A model generated the notes under the pieces. The model was not told the origin of the DNA. It did not search any database and worked only from the letters and a program-made list of their open reading frames with translations. 54,714 bases of DNA from Candidatus Peribacteraceae bacterium. Its GTDB lineage: Bacteria > Patescibacteriota > Gracilibacteria > Peribacterales > Peribacteraceae. Shown piece after piece: positions 1-8,291 of the stretch. Made by a program: the position numbers and the translations under genes. Each line of letters opens with the position of its first letter. The stretch's first letter is position 1. The stretch lies in contig JAQTSD010000005.1 in NCBI GenBank assembly GCA_028711445.1, forward strand, positions 1 through 54,714, read 5' to 3'.

Positions 1-29
1 ATCGTCGAAGGATGACGTGCAGACAACAA

Positions 30-776
30 TCAGATCTGGATCTTCGAGAAGAGGTAACTTCCGAGGATGAGCAGGAAGGCGGTGATGACAGTGAGGATAG
101 CGAAGTCTAAGCCGAGGCCGAAGTGAGCGACGGAAACGAGCGTGCCGCGCAGACCGTCTACGCCGTAGGAGAGGGGATTCAAGCGTGTGATGATTGTCAG
201 TGTGCGGGGGAGGCCGTCGAGTGGGAAGAGCGCGCCCGAGAGGAAGAAGAGCGGCATGACGACGAAATTCATGATGAGCTGGAAGCCGTGGAAGTCATCG
301 AGGACGGAAGCAATGGCCGTGCCCAGCGCGGTGAAGAGGAGCGCGATCAGGATCATGAAGAGAAGAGCCTCCGGCAGCAGAGTCCAGTCCGCCGGGCGGA
401 AACCGGCGACGAGCGTGATGAGGAAGACGATGCAGCCTTGCAGGACGGCGACCGTCGCGCCGCCGAGCGTGCGGCCGATCATGATGTTGAGGCGGCTCAC
501 GGGCGCCACGAGCGTTTCCTTCAGGAAGCCGAACTGCCGGTCCCAGATGATCTCGATACCGGAGAAGATGGAGGTGAACAGGACCGTCATCGCCACGATG
601 CCGGGAGCGAGAAATTGGATATAGTTGCCCTCTCCTGCCTTCTGGAAGACGGGCCCGAAACCGAACCCGAGTGCGATGAGAAAGAGGAGCGGTTGGCCCA
701 GCGAGCCGATCATGCGCGAGCGTGAGCGGACGAAGCGCTTGAGTTGCCGGAGCCAGAGAATATAGATAGTGCTCAT
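30..776 (-). CDS. ABC-2 type transporter permease
   Basis: A 248-aa integral membrane protein with about six hydrophobic segments and the layout of the ABC-2/DrrB permease family, which forms the membrane channel of small ATP-driven exporters of drugs, lipids or polysaccharides. The start lies 9 nt beyond the stop of the ATPase gene, so the two are one operon and one transporter. The substrate cannot be told from the sequence. There is no purine-rich ribosome site before the ATG; the spacer is pyrimidine-rich (CCTCTTCC). Length is normal for the family. Confidence 0.88.
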   Translation of the reverse strand: MSTIYILWLRQLKRFVRSRSRMIGSLGQPLLFLIALGFGFGPVFQKAGEGNYIQFLAPGIVAMTVLFTSIFSGIEIIWDRQFGFLKETLVAPVSRLNIMIGRTLGGATVAVLQGCIVFLITLVAGFRPADWTLLPEALLFMILIALLFTALGTAIASVLDDFHGFQLIMNFVVMPLFFLSGALFPLDGLPRTLTIITRLNPLSYGVDGLRGTLVSVAHFGLGLDFAILTVITAFLLILGSYLFSKIQI

Positions 777-785
777 GGAAGAGGG

Positions 786-1580
786 TTAACGACGCGTCCA
801 GAGACGGTGGCGCATGCGGAGGTGATCGATGGATCCGGCCTCCTCCTCGCGGATACCGGAGCCGGTGAGAGAGAGAAAAGCTTGTTCGAGTGAGTCCGCA
901 TCCGTCTGTCGCTTGAGCTCCGTGGCGGAGCCTTGCGTGAGGATCTTCCCGTGGTCGATGACGGCGATCTGTGAGGCGATGCGGTCGGCTTCCTCCATGT
1001 AGTGCGTCGTGAAGAAGATGGTTACGCCCTCCTCGCGGTTCAGCTTCTGGATGTACTCCCAGATGTGATTGCGCGTCTGGGGGTCGAGGCCGACGGTCGG
1101 CTCGTCGAGGAAGAGGACTTTCGGATGGTGGAGCAAGCCCCGTGCGATTTCGAGGCGGCGCTTCATGCCGCCGGAGAAGTGGCTTAAGATATCGTCTTTG
1201 CGGTCCCAGAGGCCCACGAACGTGAGCAGCTGCTCGATACGTTTGCGTCGCAGAGCCTTCTCCATGCCGTAGAGCACGCCATGAAATTCCATATTCTCAA
1301 AGGCCGTGAGCTCGTCATCCACACTCGGATCCTGGAAGACGATTCCGAAGGATCTGCGCACGCCTTCCGGATCTGTGAGTGCATCCTTCTCATCGAGCAG
1401 GATGGTACCCGCGTCGGGATGGAGTAGCGTGGTAAGCATCTTGATGGTCGTGGTTTTGCCAGCGCCGTTGGGTCCGAGGAATGCGAAGACCTCGCCCTTC
1501 TTCACGTCGAACGAAATGTCATCCACCGCAGTGAACGCAGCGAACTTCTTCGTGAGGTTCCGGACAGAGATGATGGGCAT
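786..1580 (-). CDS. ABC transporter ATP-binding protein (DrrA-like)
   Basis: A 264-aa nucleotide-binding domain that powers the adjacent permease at the inner face of the membrane. Walker A is GPNGAGKTT (about residues 37-45), the Q-loop is FQDPSVDDELT, the signature is FSGGMKRR and Walker B is VLFLDEPTVGLDP, with the switch histidine in TTHYMEE. This motif set is typical of the DrrA/NodI/CcmA exporter group. A TACTCT hexamer ends 7 nt before the ATG with only TTCCCCC between, so the message is probably leaderless. The physiological substrate is unknown. Confidence 0.9.
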   Translation of the reverse strand: MPIISVRNLTKKFAAFTAVDDISFDVKKGEVFAFLGPNGAGKTTTIKMLTTLLHPDAGTILLDEKDALTDPEGVRRSFGIVFQDPSVDDELTAFENMEFHGVLYGMEKALRRKRIEQLLTFVGLWDRKDDILSHFSGGMKRRLEIARGLLHHPKVLFLDEPTVGLDPQTRNHIWEYIQKLNREEGVTIFFTTHYMEEADRIASQIAVIDHGKILTQGSATELKRQTDADSLEQAFLSLTGSGIREEEAGSIDHLRMRHRLWTRR

Positions 1581-1746
1581 GGGGGAAAGAGTACAGGAAG
1601 AGGAATTAAGGAGGGATTAATGGTTGAGTTAATCTTTGTAACCTTGCAGCCCAGCCCATTCCTGCCAAACGAAGATTGATACTGTAATGGATTGCATAAG
1701 GTTCGCTGTCGTGGGAATGGGCTGGGCGGCGCCACGATGAAGCTTT

Positions 1747-1972
1747 GCCACCTTTTTCAGTTATGAAAAAGGTGGCGCCAAAAAGGTTTCGGCGGCTCAT
1801 CATTATGGGAAACACCAGAGGCGTGTCACCCTGAGCTTGTCGAAGGGTCGACACGCCGCCAAGCCACAAATGTGTCGAGTCTTCGACAGGCTCAGACTGA
1901 CACATTTGTGCTTTACTACATACTAATGCCATCTCGCCCGCGTCGTACCACATCGGCTCGCAGGGCGCCGAA
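1747..1972. repeat. Cluster of palindromic intergenic repeats
   Basis: The 468-base gap before rlmN is mostly repeats. 1747-1776 is a perfect hairpin, GCCACCTTTTTC/GAAAAAGGTGGC; the hairpin and its tail to 1794 recur at 25253-25300. Near 1827-1856 lies a CTGAGCTTGTCGAAGGG unit. 1865-1910 is a 46-bp element with CACAAATGTGTC/GACACATTTGTG ends, present as an identical copy at 36503-36548. 1951-1972 carries a CGGCTCGCAGGGCGCCGA unit seen again near 5030. No gene is supported here. Confidence 0.8.
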
Positions 1973-2048
1973 GGTATTCATTTTGATATGAAGCAAAATG
2001 GCGTGCCTCCCCTCCCTTCCATTTTCATGAAAGGAGTACTCTAACTCC

Positions 2049-3110
2049 GTGTCTTCCCAGTCGTTCCCTCCACCGCCTTCAAGAGAAGAATGCTTCCGGG
2101 AGCTCTTTCCCCGGGAGCCCGCATTTCGCTTCCGTCAGATCGAAGCCGCGCTCTTCCAGTCGAAGTGGAAGAGGTGGTCGGATGTGACGATTCTTTCGAA
2201 AGCACTGCGTGACAGTTTGAGCGCTTCCATGCCGTGGACATCTGTGACGCCGGGGGTTGTGCTCCGTAGTATCAAGGGCGACACGTTCAAGGCACTCCTC
2301 CAGACAGCCGACGGATTGAAATTTGAAACGGTTCTTATGAGTAATGCCCGCGATCAGTGGACGGTCTGCGCTTCCTCACAAGTCGGCTGCGCGATGGGGT
2401 GCAAGTTCTGCGCGACGGGTGCGATGGGCCTCAAGCGAAGCCTTCTTGCCGATGAGATCATGGATCAGCTTCGGTATTGGAGGACATTTCTGGAAGAGCG
2501 CGGAGATCTCCCCGGCCGCATCAGTAATGTTGTCTTCATGGGCATGGGCGAACCGCTCAATAACGTGGAGAACGTGAAGCGCGCGATCGCGGCATGGACG
2601 AAACATACGGACCTCGGCCCCGTGCACGTCACCGTCTCCACCGTGGGCGTCCTTGCGCAACTGGAAGCCCTCCTTGCAGATAAAACATGGCCGCCCGTGC
2701 GCATCGCCATTTCGCTGCACAGCGCGGACCAGAAGACACGCGAGCAGATCGTGCCGTCGACGGTGCCGGATTTCCTTACGAAGCTTGCGGACTGGTCGCA
2801 CCGCTATGCCGATGTGCTCGGTAACCGACGTCACCATCTCACGTTCGAGTACACGCTCATAAGCGGCGTGAATGACTCGCTGCAGCATGCCAAGGAGCTC
2901 GCGCGCTACGTCTCGAAGACGGCGGTGAAGAAGGTGAACGTCATTCCCTTGAATGCAGTCACGGGAAAGGGGTTCTCTCGCAGTGACTTGAAGAGTGTGG
3001 AGGCATTCAAGGCTGTGCTCTTGAAGCAGGGGATCGATGTCACGGAGCGGCGAACCATGGGCGATGATATTGCCGCGGCTTGCGGGCAGCTGGCGACGGA
3101 GAAGGTGTGA
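2049..3110 (+). CDS. rlmN: 23S rRNA (adenine2503-C2)/tRNA A37 methyltransferase RlmN
   Basis: A 353-aa radical-SAM enzyme that methylates A2503 of 23S rRNA (and A37 of some tRNAs in characterised relatives), supporting translational accuracy. The radical SAM cluster ligands are C114-x3-C118-x2-C121, followed by the GEP motif in MGMGEPLNN. The C-terminal catalytic cysteine sits in DDIAAACGQL, and the other conserved cysteine is in TVCASSQVGC. The start is GTG, preceded at 12 nt by AAGGAG, one of the few real Shine-Dalgarno sites in this window. Its 3' end faces the aspartokinase 3' end 10 nt away. Confidence 0.95.
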   Translation: MSSQSFPPPPSREECFRELFPREPAFRFRQIEAALFQSKWKRWSDVTILSKALRDSLSASMPWTSVTPGVVLRSIKGDTFKALLQTADGLKFETVLMSNARDQWTVCASSQVGCAMGCKFCATGAMGLKRSLLADEIMDQLRYWRTFLEERGDLPGRISNVVFMGMGEPLNNVENVKRAIAAWTKHTDLGPVHVTVSTVGVLAQLEALLADKTWPPVRIAISLHSADQKTREQIVPSTVPDFLTKLADWSHRYADVLGNRRHHLTFEYTLISGVNDSLQHAKELARYVSKTAVKKVNVIPLNAVTGKGFSRSDLKSVEAFKAVLLKQGIDVTERRTMGDDIAAACGQLATEKV

Positions 3111-3120
3111 TGAGTCCTCC

Positions 3121-4737
3121 TCACGGGTTTCCTTTGCGTTCGATACACACCTCATGCAGACGCTTGAGGGCAGGCAACGCTTTATCGCTATCCACGGCAA
3201 AGGTCATAACGAGCTCATTGAATCCCTGCGAGATGAGGCGGATATCCGCATCCACGTTATGGAGTGCCAAAACGGCGCTCAGAGCCGGACCGGATTGCTT
3301 CATGTTGTTTCCGAGGCAGTACAGCAGTGTCTTGTCGCGAATGATCGAGAGCGCGAGGGTACGGTCCGGCCCGAAATGTTCCTGAAGGAACGTTTGAAAT
3401 TCCTCGGTTTCTTGCGGTTTGAGGTCCCCGTTCGTGAATGTGAAGGAGACAGTGACTTCGCTCGTCGTCACCTGATCGATCGAGATACCCCGTTCTGCGA
3501 ACCACGCGGTCACAGTACTGAGGAATCCAGCTTGTCCGAACATTTTCGTCGAGCGCATCTCCAGTGCGACGGGCATCTTGCGTGCAGCGACGATTTCGAT
3601 GCCGTTGGATTGAGGGTCGAAGCGGCGGATGTGGGTGATGCGGTTCAACGCAGGATCTTCCGCAGGATTGAACACCAGCGTATCGATATCATCTTCCGCG
3701 AGCATGGAGAGCGCTTGCGGATGGATGGCTCCGCCGTCGGCTCCGCGCGTATTGCCGAAGGCTTCCATGGCGAGTGCGAATGTCATGTCATGGATGACGG
3801 TCGCGCGGTCGCGGCCCACGTGCTTAGGATCGGCACTCATGATCGGATACTGTTTCTCGACGAGGTATGCGACCCATTCCCCTGCATCTTTTGCGGCTTG
3901 CGCGAGAAGTGCCCCCGTCTTGTCACTGTAGCCGCGCTGGCTGCCGAGGATCGGCAGATACCCCCCGGCGATGAGCACGGAGTGAGCAGGCAGCAATCTG
4001 GCGATGCGGTTCTGCATCGCACGCCGCACCGTCTCGATGGCGAGTGCCGTCTGGCGCTCGTTTGCGATGATGTTTTCAGGTTTTGAACCGAAAACCCGCT
4101 CGCCGATCCCTCCGGTATCGACCGCATGGGCCGGAAGGTTCTTCAATGTGAAGTATGTGGCATAGATGGCTTGTGCGAGGGCTTCGCCGACACCGGTGAT
4201 GGATACACACTCGCGGGTGTCTTTCAGGATCCAGTCTGCACCAAGCTGCGCGATCTTGTTCCCGTCGCATGCGTCGATGCGTTGCAAAAATACATCGAGG
4301 ATACGATCGATGGCGGCATGGAGACCGCGGCACGCTTCCGGAGCATCGGGCATCGGATCATCTTGCACCTGAGCGGCGACGATCTCTTTCGTAAAGGTGC
4401 GGATCCGCTCAAGTATGTCGTGTGCGGACTTGCGGTCTCCCGCTTGCAGCCGTTTCGCAAGTTCGATCAAGTGTGAGGTGGTATTGAAGCCGTGTTTCAT
4501 GCGGCCTGTGCTGTCGTGGTCGACGACGTTTCCGTGTGCATAGTGATCAAAGCGCTCGGAGGAACTACGCAGGGCCGAGACGGCGATGATTTGTTTCTTT
4601 CCCTCCGCAGCCCTGCGTGCGACAATTGCGGTATTGCTCCGTAGGTCCGCGGCATTCTCGCCGCCGATTTTCGCAACGTAGGTTTCCGCGTTCCGGAGCA
4701 CACGTTGTCCTGAGCTTAAAGGTGGAAGGATTTCCAT
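3121..4737 (-). CDS. Aspartokinase with C-terminal ACT domains
   Basis: A 538-aa protein of the aspartate kinase family, which phosphorylates L-aspartate as the entry to lysine, threonine and methionine synthesis. The N-terminus carries YVAKIGGENAAD, a diverged form of the usual KFGG-S kinase motif, followed by the conserved AVSAL segment. The kinase body includes GGIGERVFGS and AGGYLPILGS. From about residue 390, paired ACT domains follow (for example FGQAGFLSTVTAWFAERGISIDQV), the usual site of feedback inhibition. Expression appears controlled by the attenuator directly upstream. No other aspartate-pathway gene is in the window. The pyrimidine-rich CTCCCCTCCCC precedes the ATG, with no Shine-Dalgarno. 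Confidence 0.85.
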   Translation of the reverse strand: MEILPPLSSGQRVLRNAETYVAKIGGENAADLRSNTAIVARRAAEGKKQIIAVSALRSSSERFDHYAHGNVVDHDSTGRMKHGFNTTSHLIELAKRLQAGDRKSAHDILERIRTFTKEIVAAQVQDDPMPDAPEACRGLHAAIDRILDVFLQRIDACDGNKIAQLGADWILKDTRECVSITGVGEALAQAIYATYFTLKNLPAHAVDTGGIGERVFGSKPENIIANERQTALAIETVRRAMQNRIARLLPAHSVLIAGGYLPILGSQRGYSDKTGALLAQAAKDAGEWVAYLVEKQYPIMSADPKHVGRDRATVIHDMTFALAMEAFGNTRGADGGAIHPQALSMLAEDDIDTLVFNPAEDPALNRITHIRRFDPQSNGIEIVAARKMPVALEMRSTKMFGQAGFLSTVTAWFAERGISIDQVTTSEVTVSFTFTNGDLKPQETEEFQTFLQEHFGPDRTLALSIIRDKTLLYCLGNNMKQSGPALSAVLALHNVDADIRLISQGFNELVMTFAVDSDKALPALKRLHEVCIERKGNP

Positions 4738-4761
4738 GGGGGAGGGGAGAACAAGAAATAC

Positions 4762-4844
4762 AAAAAACCCCTTTCTGTGCGGGAAGGGGCTGGAAACCTA
4801 GGAAGAATGTAGGTCCTAGCAGCCGTCCTTCCCGGAGAGGGAGG
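4762..4844 (-). promoter_or_regulatory. Transcription attenuator of the aspartokinase gene
   Basis: Read on the minus strand, three mutually exclusive structures are visible. The terminator pairs CCCCTT (4789-4784) with AAGGGG (4773-4768) and is followed by six T. The antiterminator pairs CGGGAAGG+GGCTG (4834-4820, AC bulged) with CAGCC+CCTTCCCG (4792-4780): 13 bp, overlapping the terminator's 5' arm. A pause-type hairpin pairs CCTCCC (4844-4839) with GGG(A)AGG (4833-4827). A ribosome finishing the leader would cover the antiterminator's 5' strand and allow termination; one stalled at Thr/Met/Lys codons would leave it free. Confidence 0.85.
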
Positions 4845-4881
4845 TCTTCGTCATCTTCTTCATGGTGACGAAACGCTGCAT
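4816..4881 (-). CDS. Aspartokinase attenuator leader peptide (Thr/Met/Lys-rich)
   Basis: A 21-codon open frame, ATG to TAG, between promoter and terminator. Residues 6-13 read Thr-Met-Lys-Lys-Met-Thr-Lys-Thr, all end products of the aspartate pathway, the kind of bias seen in the E. coli thr leader. The ATG is 9 nt after the -10 hexamer, so the transcript would begin at most a few bases before it; no Shine-Dalgarno is possible. The start context CCGTCATGCAGC is identical to that of the leucine leader at 21394. Confidence 0.8.
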   Translation of the reverse strand: MQRFVTMKKMTKTSLSGKDGC

Positions 4882-4890
4882 GACGGAAAC

Positions 4891-4918
4891 ATCCTAGGAG
4901 AATGGAGGTGGTTGTCAA
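4891..4918 (-). promoter_or_regulatory. Promoter of the aspartokinase leader
   Basis: Minus-strand TTGACA (4918-4913), 16-bp spacer, TAGGAT (4896-4891). The -35 is a perfect consensus and the -10 matches at four of six positions. The predicted start lies at about 4884-4881, at the leader ATG. Confidence 0.75.
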
Positions 4919-4980
4919 TGAAGTTGGTCTCGCGGATGCAGTTTCTTGATCATCGGTGTTTTTCCTTTCCTGAAGCATTC

Positions 4981-5046
4981 TCTCACCCTGAACTCGTCGA
5001 AGGATCGCCGCCCGTATGACATCGACTCGGCTCGCAGGGCGCCGAT
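4981..5046. repeat. Intergenic repeat units
   Basis: Contains CACCCTGAACTCGTCGAAGGAT followed by CGGCTCGCAGGGCGCCGA, the same two units found in the 1747-1972 cluster. The remaining gap, 5047-5164, shows nothing I can name. Confidence 0.6.
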
Positions 5047-5164
5047 GATTCGTATTTGGTAGGCTGGCGCACCAGCGCTTTGGCACCATCAAAGTCGCCC
5101 GGACAAAGGTGATAAAAAGGAATCGATAATCAAGTAATGGTGTCCGCGCGGGAAAATCTGACTC

Positions 5165-5323
5165 TTAATTTCTTCTGGATGGTGCCCGTACGGAGATGAC
5201 AAGATTGGATGTGGATTGATCGACGATGCGGGCGATCTCGTGCTGCAGGCGAATGAGAGTCACGAGCAGGGTTATGAGACACACGATGAAGGCGATGAGG
5301 AGACCAAAGGTGCTGACGCGCAT
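5165..5323 (-). CDS. Small single-pass membrane protein
   Basis: A 52-aa frame starting 13 nt after the stop of the thioredoxin-fold gene, so probably the last gene of that operon. Residues 7-25 (GLLIAFIVCLITLLVTLIR) form one strongly hydrophobic helix, followed by a short polar tail ending in SVRAPSRRN. I recognise no family. The operon position suggests a partner or accessory of the membrane disulfide protein, which is inference only. Confidence 0.6.
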   Translation of the reverse strand: MRVSTFGLLIAFIVCLITLLVTLIRLQHEIARIVDQSTSNLVISVRAPSRRN

Positions 5324-5336
5324 GGAAAGGAGAAGG

Positions 5337-6416
5337 TTACTTCAGTGTTTTGACGTCGACGACCCGGTCGTAGCGTCGGCCGTCGAAGACGAGCGTGGGA
5401 ATCTTGATCGTGTGGAGCCTATTCTCGACGATCTCCTTCTGCTCGGAAAGGGAATGGATCACGTCGTCGCCTGCAGCGAGACGCGTGATCTTCGTGATAT
5501 CCGCGGGACCGTAGCCGATCTCTTTCAGGAGCTCCTTCAAGCGTGCTTGTGCCTGTTCGGTTGTGAAGGCGATATTGAACTTCGTCTGAAGATCGAGGCC
5601 GTCGGGATCGAAGCGGTTGAAGATGATCTCCAAGAGCTGCCAGTCGGGTGGGATGCTCTTGGAATTGGTCTTGAGCGGCACCATCTTCACCGCTTCGATC
5701 GTCTGGGCAAGGAGGAGCGATTTGGCGAACTTGTACCCCGTGTCCTTCTTCGCATCCGGAATGGGATAGAGGATGTAGGTGAAGTTGTAGCGATTCTCGA
5801 AGCCGGCACTCTGGATATTGCTGAGGAGCTTTCTACAGAAGGTGCAGCCGGGATCGAGCACTTCGAGCGCGTACGGCTTGGTAGGATCTTTCGGGAGGGA
5901 ATAGGTGGCCGTCGGCGGTAAGTAGTCGGCAGCTTCCCAACGCTTGAGACGATCGGGAATGCGTGAGACGGTTTCTGCGAATTGTGCGAAGGGCGCAACG
6001 GCCCACTCGCCGATGCGGCCTTCCCGTACGGCATCCAGGAGATTGATCTGGTATTTATTGACTCCGCATGCTTCGCCGGAGAGCGAACAAGACTCCACGT
6101 TTGCGGGACGGCAGGTGCCCCACACCCAGAGATTCAGGCCGGCAACCGCCAGGTACACGACGCTCCAGATGCTTAAAAGGACGAAGGCGAACGCGAGCCA
6201 GTCGATCCAGCGGTCGAGGAACCGCGCCCAGCGCGGATGCGTGAGGATCATCTTGCCGATGAGCCGGCCCTTCACCTCGTCGCTGAAGCTGATGTCGCAG
6301 GGGCGGAAGGTGACGCGGCGGATCACGCAGTGCCACGCTTTCGCGGCGAGCGGCCGATACGTTGCAGAGAAGACGCTTAAGATAGCGAAGACGATGAAGG
6401 CGGCAATGCAGAACAT
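5337..6416 (-). CDS. Membrane-anchored thioredoxin-fold protein with CTFC motif
   Basis: A 359-aa protein with two hydrophobic segments (about residues 1-20 and 72-97) followed by an extracytoplasmic part. The thioredoxin-like domain begins near residue 180; C191-x-x-C194 (DPGCTFC) is the redox motif, as in DsbA/DsbG-type thiol-disulfide exchange proteins. Four further cysteines at 30, 40, 102 and 110 may form structural bonds. It starts 3 nt after the cysteine desulfurase gene ends, so the two are co-transcribed. It may act in oxidative folding of secreted cysteine-containing proteins; substrate and direction of electron flow are not visible. Confidence 0.75.
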   Translation of the reverse strand: MFCIAAFIVFAILSVFSATYRPLAAKAWHCVIRRVTFRPCDISFSDEVKGRLIGKMILTHPRWARFLDRWIDWLAFAFVLLSIWSVVYLAVAGLNLWVWGTCRPANVESCSLSGEACGVNKYQINLLDAVREGRIGEWAVAPFAQFAETVSRIPDRLKRWEAADYLPPTATYSLPKDPTKPYALEVLDPGCTFCRKLLSNIQSAGFENRYNFTYILYPIPDAKKDTGYKFAKSLLLAQTIEAVKMVPLKTNSKSIPPDWQLLEIIFNRFDPDGLDLQTKFNIAFTTEQAQARLKELLKEIGYGPADITKITRLAAGDDVIHSLSEQKEIVENRLHTIKIPTLVFDGRRYDRVVDVKTLK

Positions 6417-6419
6417 GTA

Positions 6420-7637
6420 TCAGGTGTTGCGGAGGATCTGATCGAGTGTCGCGAGGAAGTGTTCCACCTGCGCGGGGGTATTGTGCAAACCCAAGGCGAT
6501 GCGCAGAAGCGGTGGGACCTTCAGGAGATTCTTCAGGTAATAGTGGCAGCAGAAATAGCCGCTACGGCACATGATGTTCTGCTCGCCTAAGTATAAGGAG
6601 AGCTTGTGAGCGTCGACCGTATCACTGTAGATACTGATCGTTGGACTTGCCTCCATATTGAACACTGTGAGTCCCTTCATCTTCTTGAGTCCTTCGAAAA
6701 GCTGCACAGCCAATGCATGTTCGTACTCTTGAGGCTTATTGCCTTGGGGCCGATAGTCTGCCGCCCAGTCCACTGCGGTCTTCAGCCCGATGATGCCTGC
6801 CCAGTTCTGGAGACCTGTCTCGAGGAGGGTATGCAGCTCGTGATCCTCGTCGATGAGATCGAAGTCGTCCAAACGGACATCATTCACTGTTCCGCCGCCG
6901 AGAAAGCGGTGATCGAGACGGCGAATGAGATCTTTGCGGATAACGATGATGCCGATGCTCGGCCCGTACATCTTGTGTCCGGAACCGAAGAGCGCATCGA
7001 AAGGGACATCCTTCAGCTCCTCGATGCCATGTGCGAAGTGCTGGGCGCCATCGAGCAGGAGCAGCCCATCATTGTGGTGAATGTCTTCTGCGAGTGTGTG
7101 AGCATTGCCAAGCTTGCGGCCGTCAATATTCGACATGCTGCTGAGGATCACGACTGCGCGGCCGAGTTTTTTTGCGTCAGAGGGGAGACTGCCGTCCTCG
7201 GAGCGCGGCAGAACGACGCGCTCTTTGCCTTGCGCGCGGCTCCACGTGATCGATGGCAGGAAGACGGAGTTATGTTCGATCTCGGACGTTACGATCCGAT
7301 CGAAATCCTTTCCGGGGAGCTGCTGCAAGACGAGGTTGATGCCGTAGGTGGTGTTGAGGGTGAAGGCAACAGCGTAGTCACGCTCGGACTTCCCGGTGAG
7401 TTTGAGGATTTTTTTGCGGGCATCAGCGACGGCATCATCCACTTTTATGCCCCATGCGTACTTGACTCGCTCGCCGCAGGCTCCGTAGCGATGATAGTAC
7501 TCGGATTCCGCTTCGATGACCTGTTGCGGCCTGAGTGTCTGACAGGCGGAATCGAAGTAAAAGACGTTCTCGGGGAGGTAGCCGAAGTCTTTCATATCGA
7601 CACCTTTGGCCAATGGTGAGTGTTTGGAACGGAACAT
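6420..7637 (-). CDS. Cysteine desulfurase (class V aminotransferase, SufS/Csd-like)
   Basis: A 405-aa PLP enzyme that should convert cysteine to alanine and pass the sulfur, as a persulfide, to Fe-S or thio-modification pathways. The PLP lysine is K222 in GSGHKMYGP, with conserved H122 (EIEHNS) and D196 (LLDGAQH). The active-site cysteine is in MCRSGYFCC, the short loop of SufS-type enzymes. No SufU/SufE or scaffold gene is adjacent. An internal ATG at 7595 (MKDFGYLP) is an alternative start. TATAGT lies 18 nt upstream of the annotated ATG. Confidence 0.88.
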   Translation of the reverse strand: MFRSKHSPLAKGVDMKDFGYLPENVFYFDSACQTLRPQQVIEAESEYYHRYGACGERVKYAWGIKVDDAVADARKKILKLTGKSERDYAVAFTLNTTYGINLVLQQLPGKDFDRIVTSEIEHNSVFLPSITWSRAQGKERVVLPRSEDGSLPSDAKKLGRAVVILSSMSNIDGRKLGNAHTLAEDIHHNDGLLLLDGAQHFAHGIEELKDVPFDALFGSGHKMYGPSIGIIVIRKDLIRRLDHRFLGGGTVNDVRLDDFDLIDEDHELHTLLETGLQNWAGIIGLKTAVDWAADYRPQGNKPQEYEHALAVQLFEGLKKMKGLTVFNMEASPTISIYSDTVDAHKLSLYLGEQNIMCRSGYFCCHYYLKNLLKVPPLLRIALGLHNTPAQVEHFLATLDQILRNT

Positions 7638-7795
7638 GGTTGTTCAGTGGAAGGCACTATACATGAAGGAGGAAAGAGAGACCAAAGCGGCCGAAGGAGA
7701 TACTGGAGCAATACTTCGAATTCCAGGCAATGCGTCTATGTGGAGTCCTAAGGCTATCCAGCGTACCGTCTTCATATACTTTCTCATTTTGAGTT

Positions 7796-8290
7796 ATGGC
7801 ATCTTTCCGGCGTTTCTTCTTCCTTTCTCTCGCGGGCGCCCTCTCCGTGACCTGTATCACGGTTGCTTCGGCTCGTACGATGACAGGCGCATGCCCCGCA
7901 GGCGTGAAGCGGTGTCTCCTGACGAAGACAGTGAAGACGGTAAAAGCGGAAGCCACAGATACCTCGTGCAAGAAGATGAAGGGGGATCGTTTGCGAGAGT
8001 GCCAGCTCTCCGGCAAGCGCCCGCAGACCAATGCGACGAATAACGATATTCTCATGCGTGGACGCTGCTCCGCCAAGACGGCTGCCGAGCGCAAGGAATG
8101 CGAACAGAAGATGACTGGCAATGCCGAGAGTATTCGCCAGAGAGTCGGCAAGCGTTTCGTGCAGGCGAGCCAAAATGCCCTGAAGACGGAGGTCGAGCTG
8201 AAGTGTAAGCCGTTGAAGACGGCAGCGGAGCGGATCAAGTGTACGCAGGAAGTGAGGACTGCTTTCGAGAACAATCGAACGGGAGAATAA
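7796..8290 (+). CDS. Secreted cysteine-repeat protein
   Basis: A 164-aa protein with a signal peptide (RRFFFLSLAGALSVTCITVASA, cleaved near residue 26). The mature part is basic and contains three similar units of the form C-x(7-9)-[DE]R-x2-C: CKKMKGDRLREC, CSAKTAAERKEC and CKPLKTAAERIKC. This suggests a series of disulfide-linked helical hairpins. A related spacing occurs in the 12624-13154 protein. I do not recognise the family. A TATACT box lies 15 nt upstream of the ATG. The gene ends 1 nt from the convergent copA. Confidence 0.7.
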   Translation: MASFRRFFFLSLAGALSVTCITVASARTMTGACPAGVKRCLLTKTVKTVKAEATDTSCKKMKGDRLRECQLSGKRPQTNATNNDILMRGRCSAKTAAERKECEQKMTGNAESIRQRVGKRFVQASQNALKTEVELKCKPLKTAAERIKCTQEVRTAFENNRTGE

Positions 8291-8291
8291 T

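Noticed and set aside
123-725. 200-aa plus-strand ORF opposite the ABC permease
   Set aside because: Glu/Arg/Asp-rich antisense of a transmembrane protein; typical shadow frame.
3037-4086. Long plus-strand ORF opposite aspartokinase
   Set aside because: Antisense shadow: the minus frame has clear kinase and ACT motifs, while the plus frame is Arg/His/Cys-rich and unpatterned.
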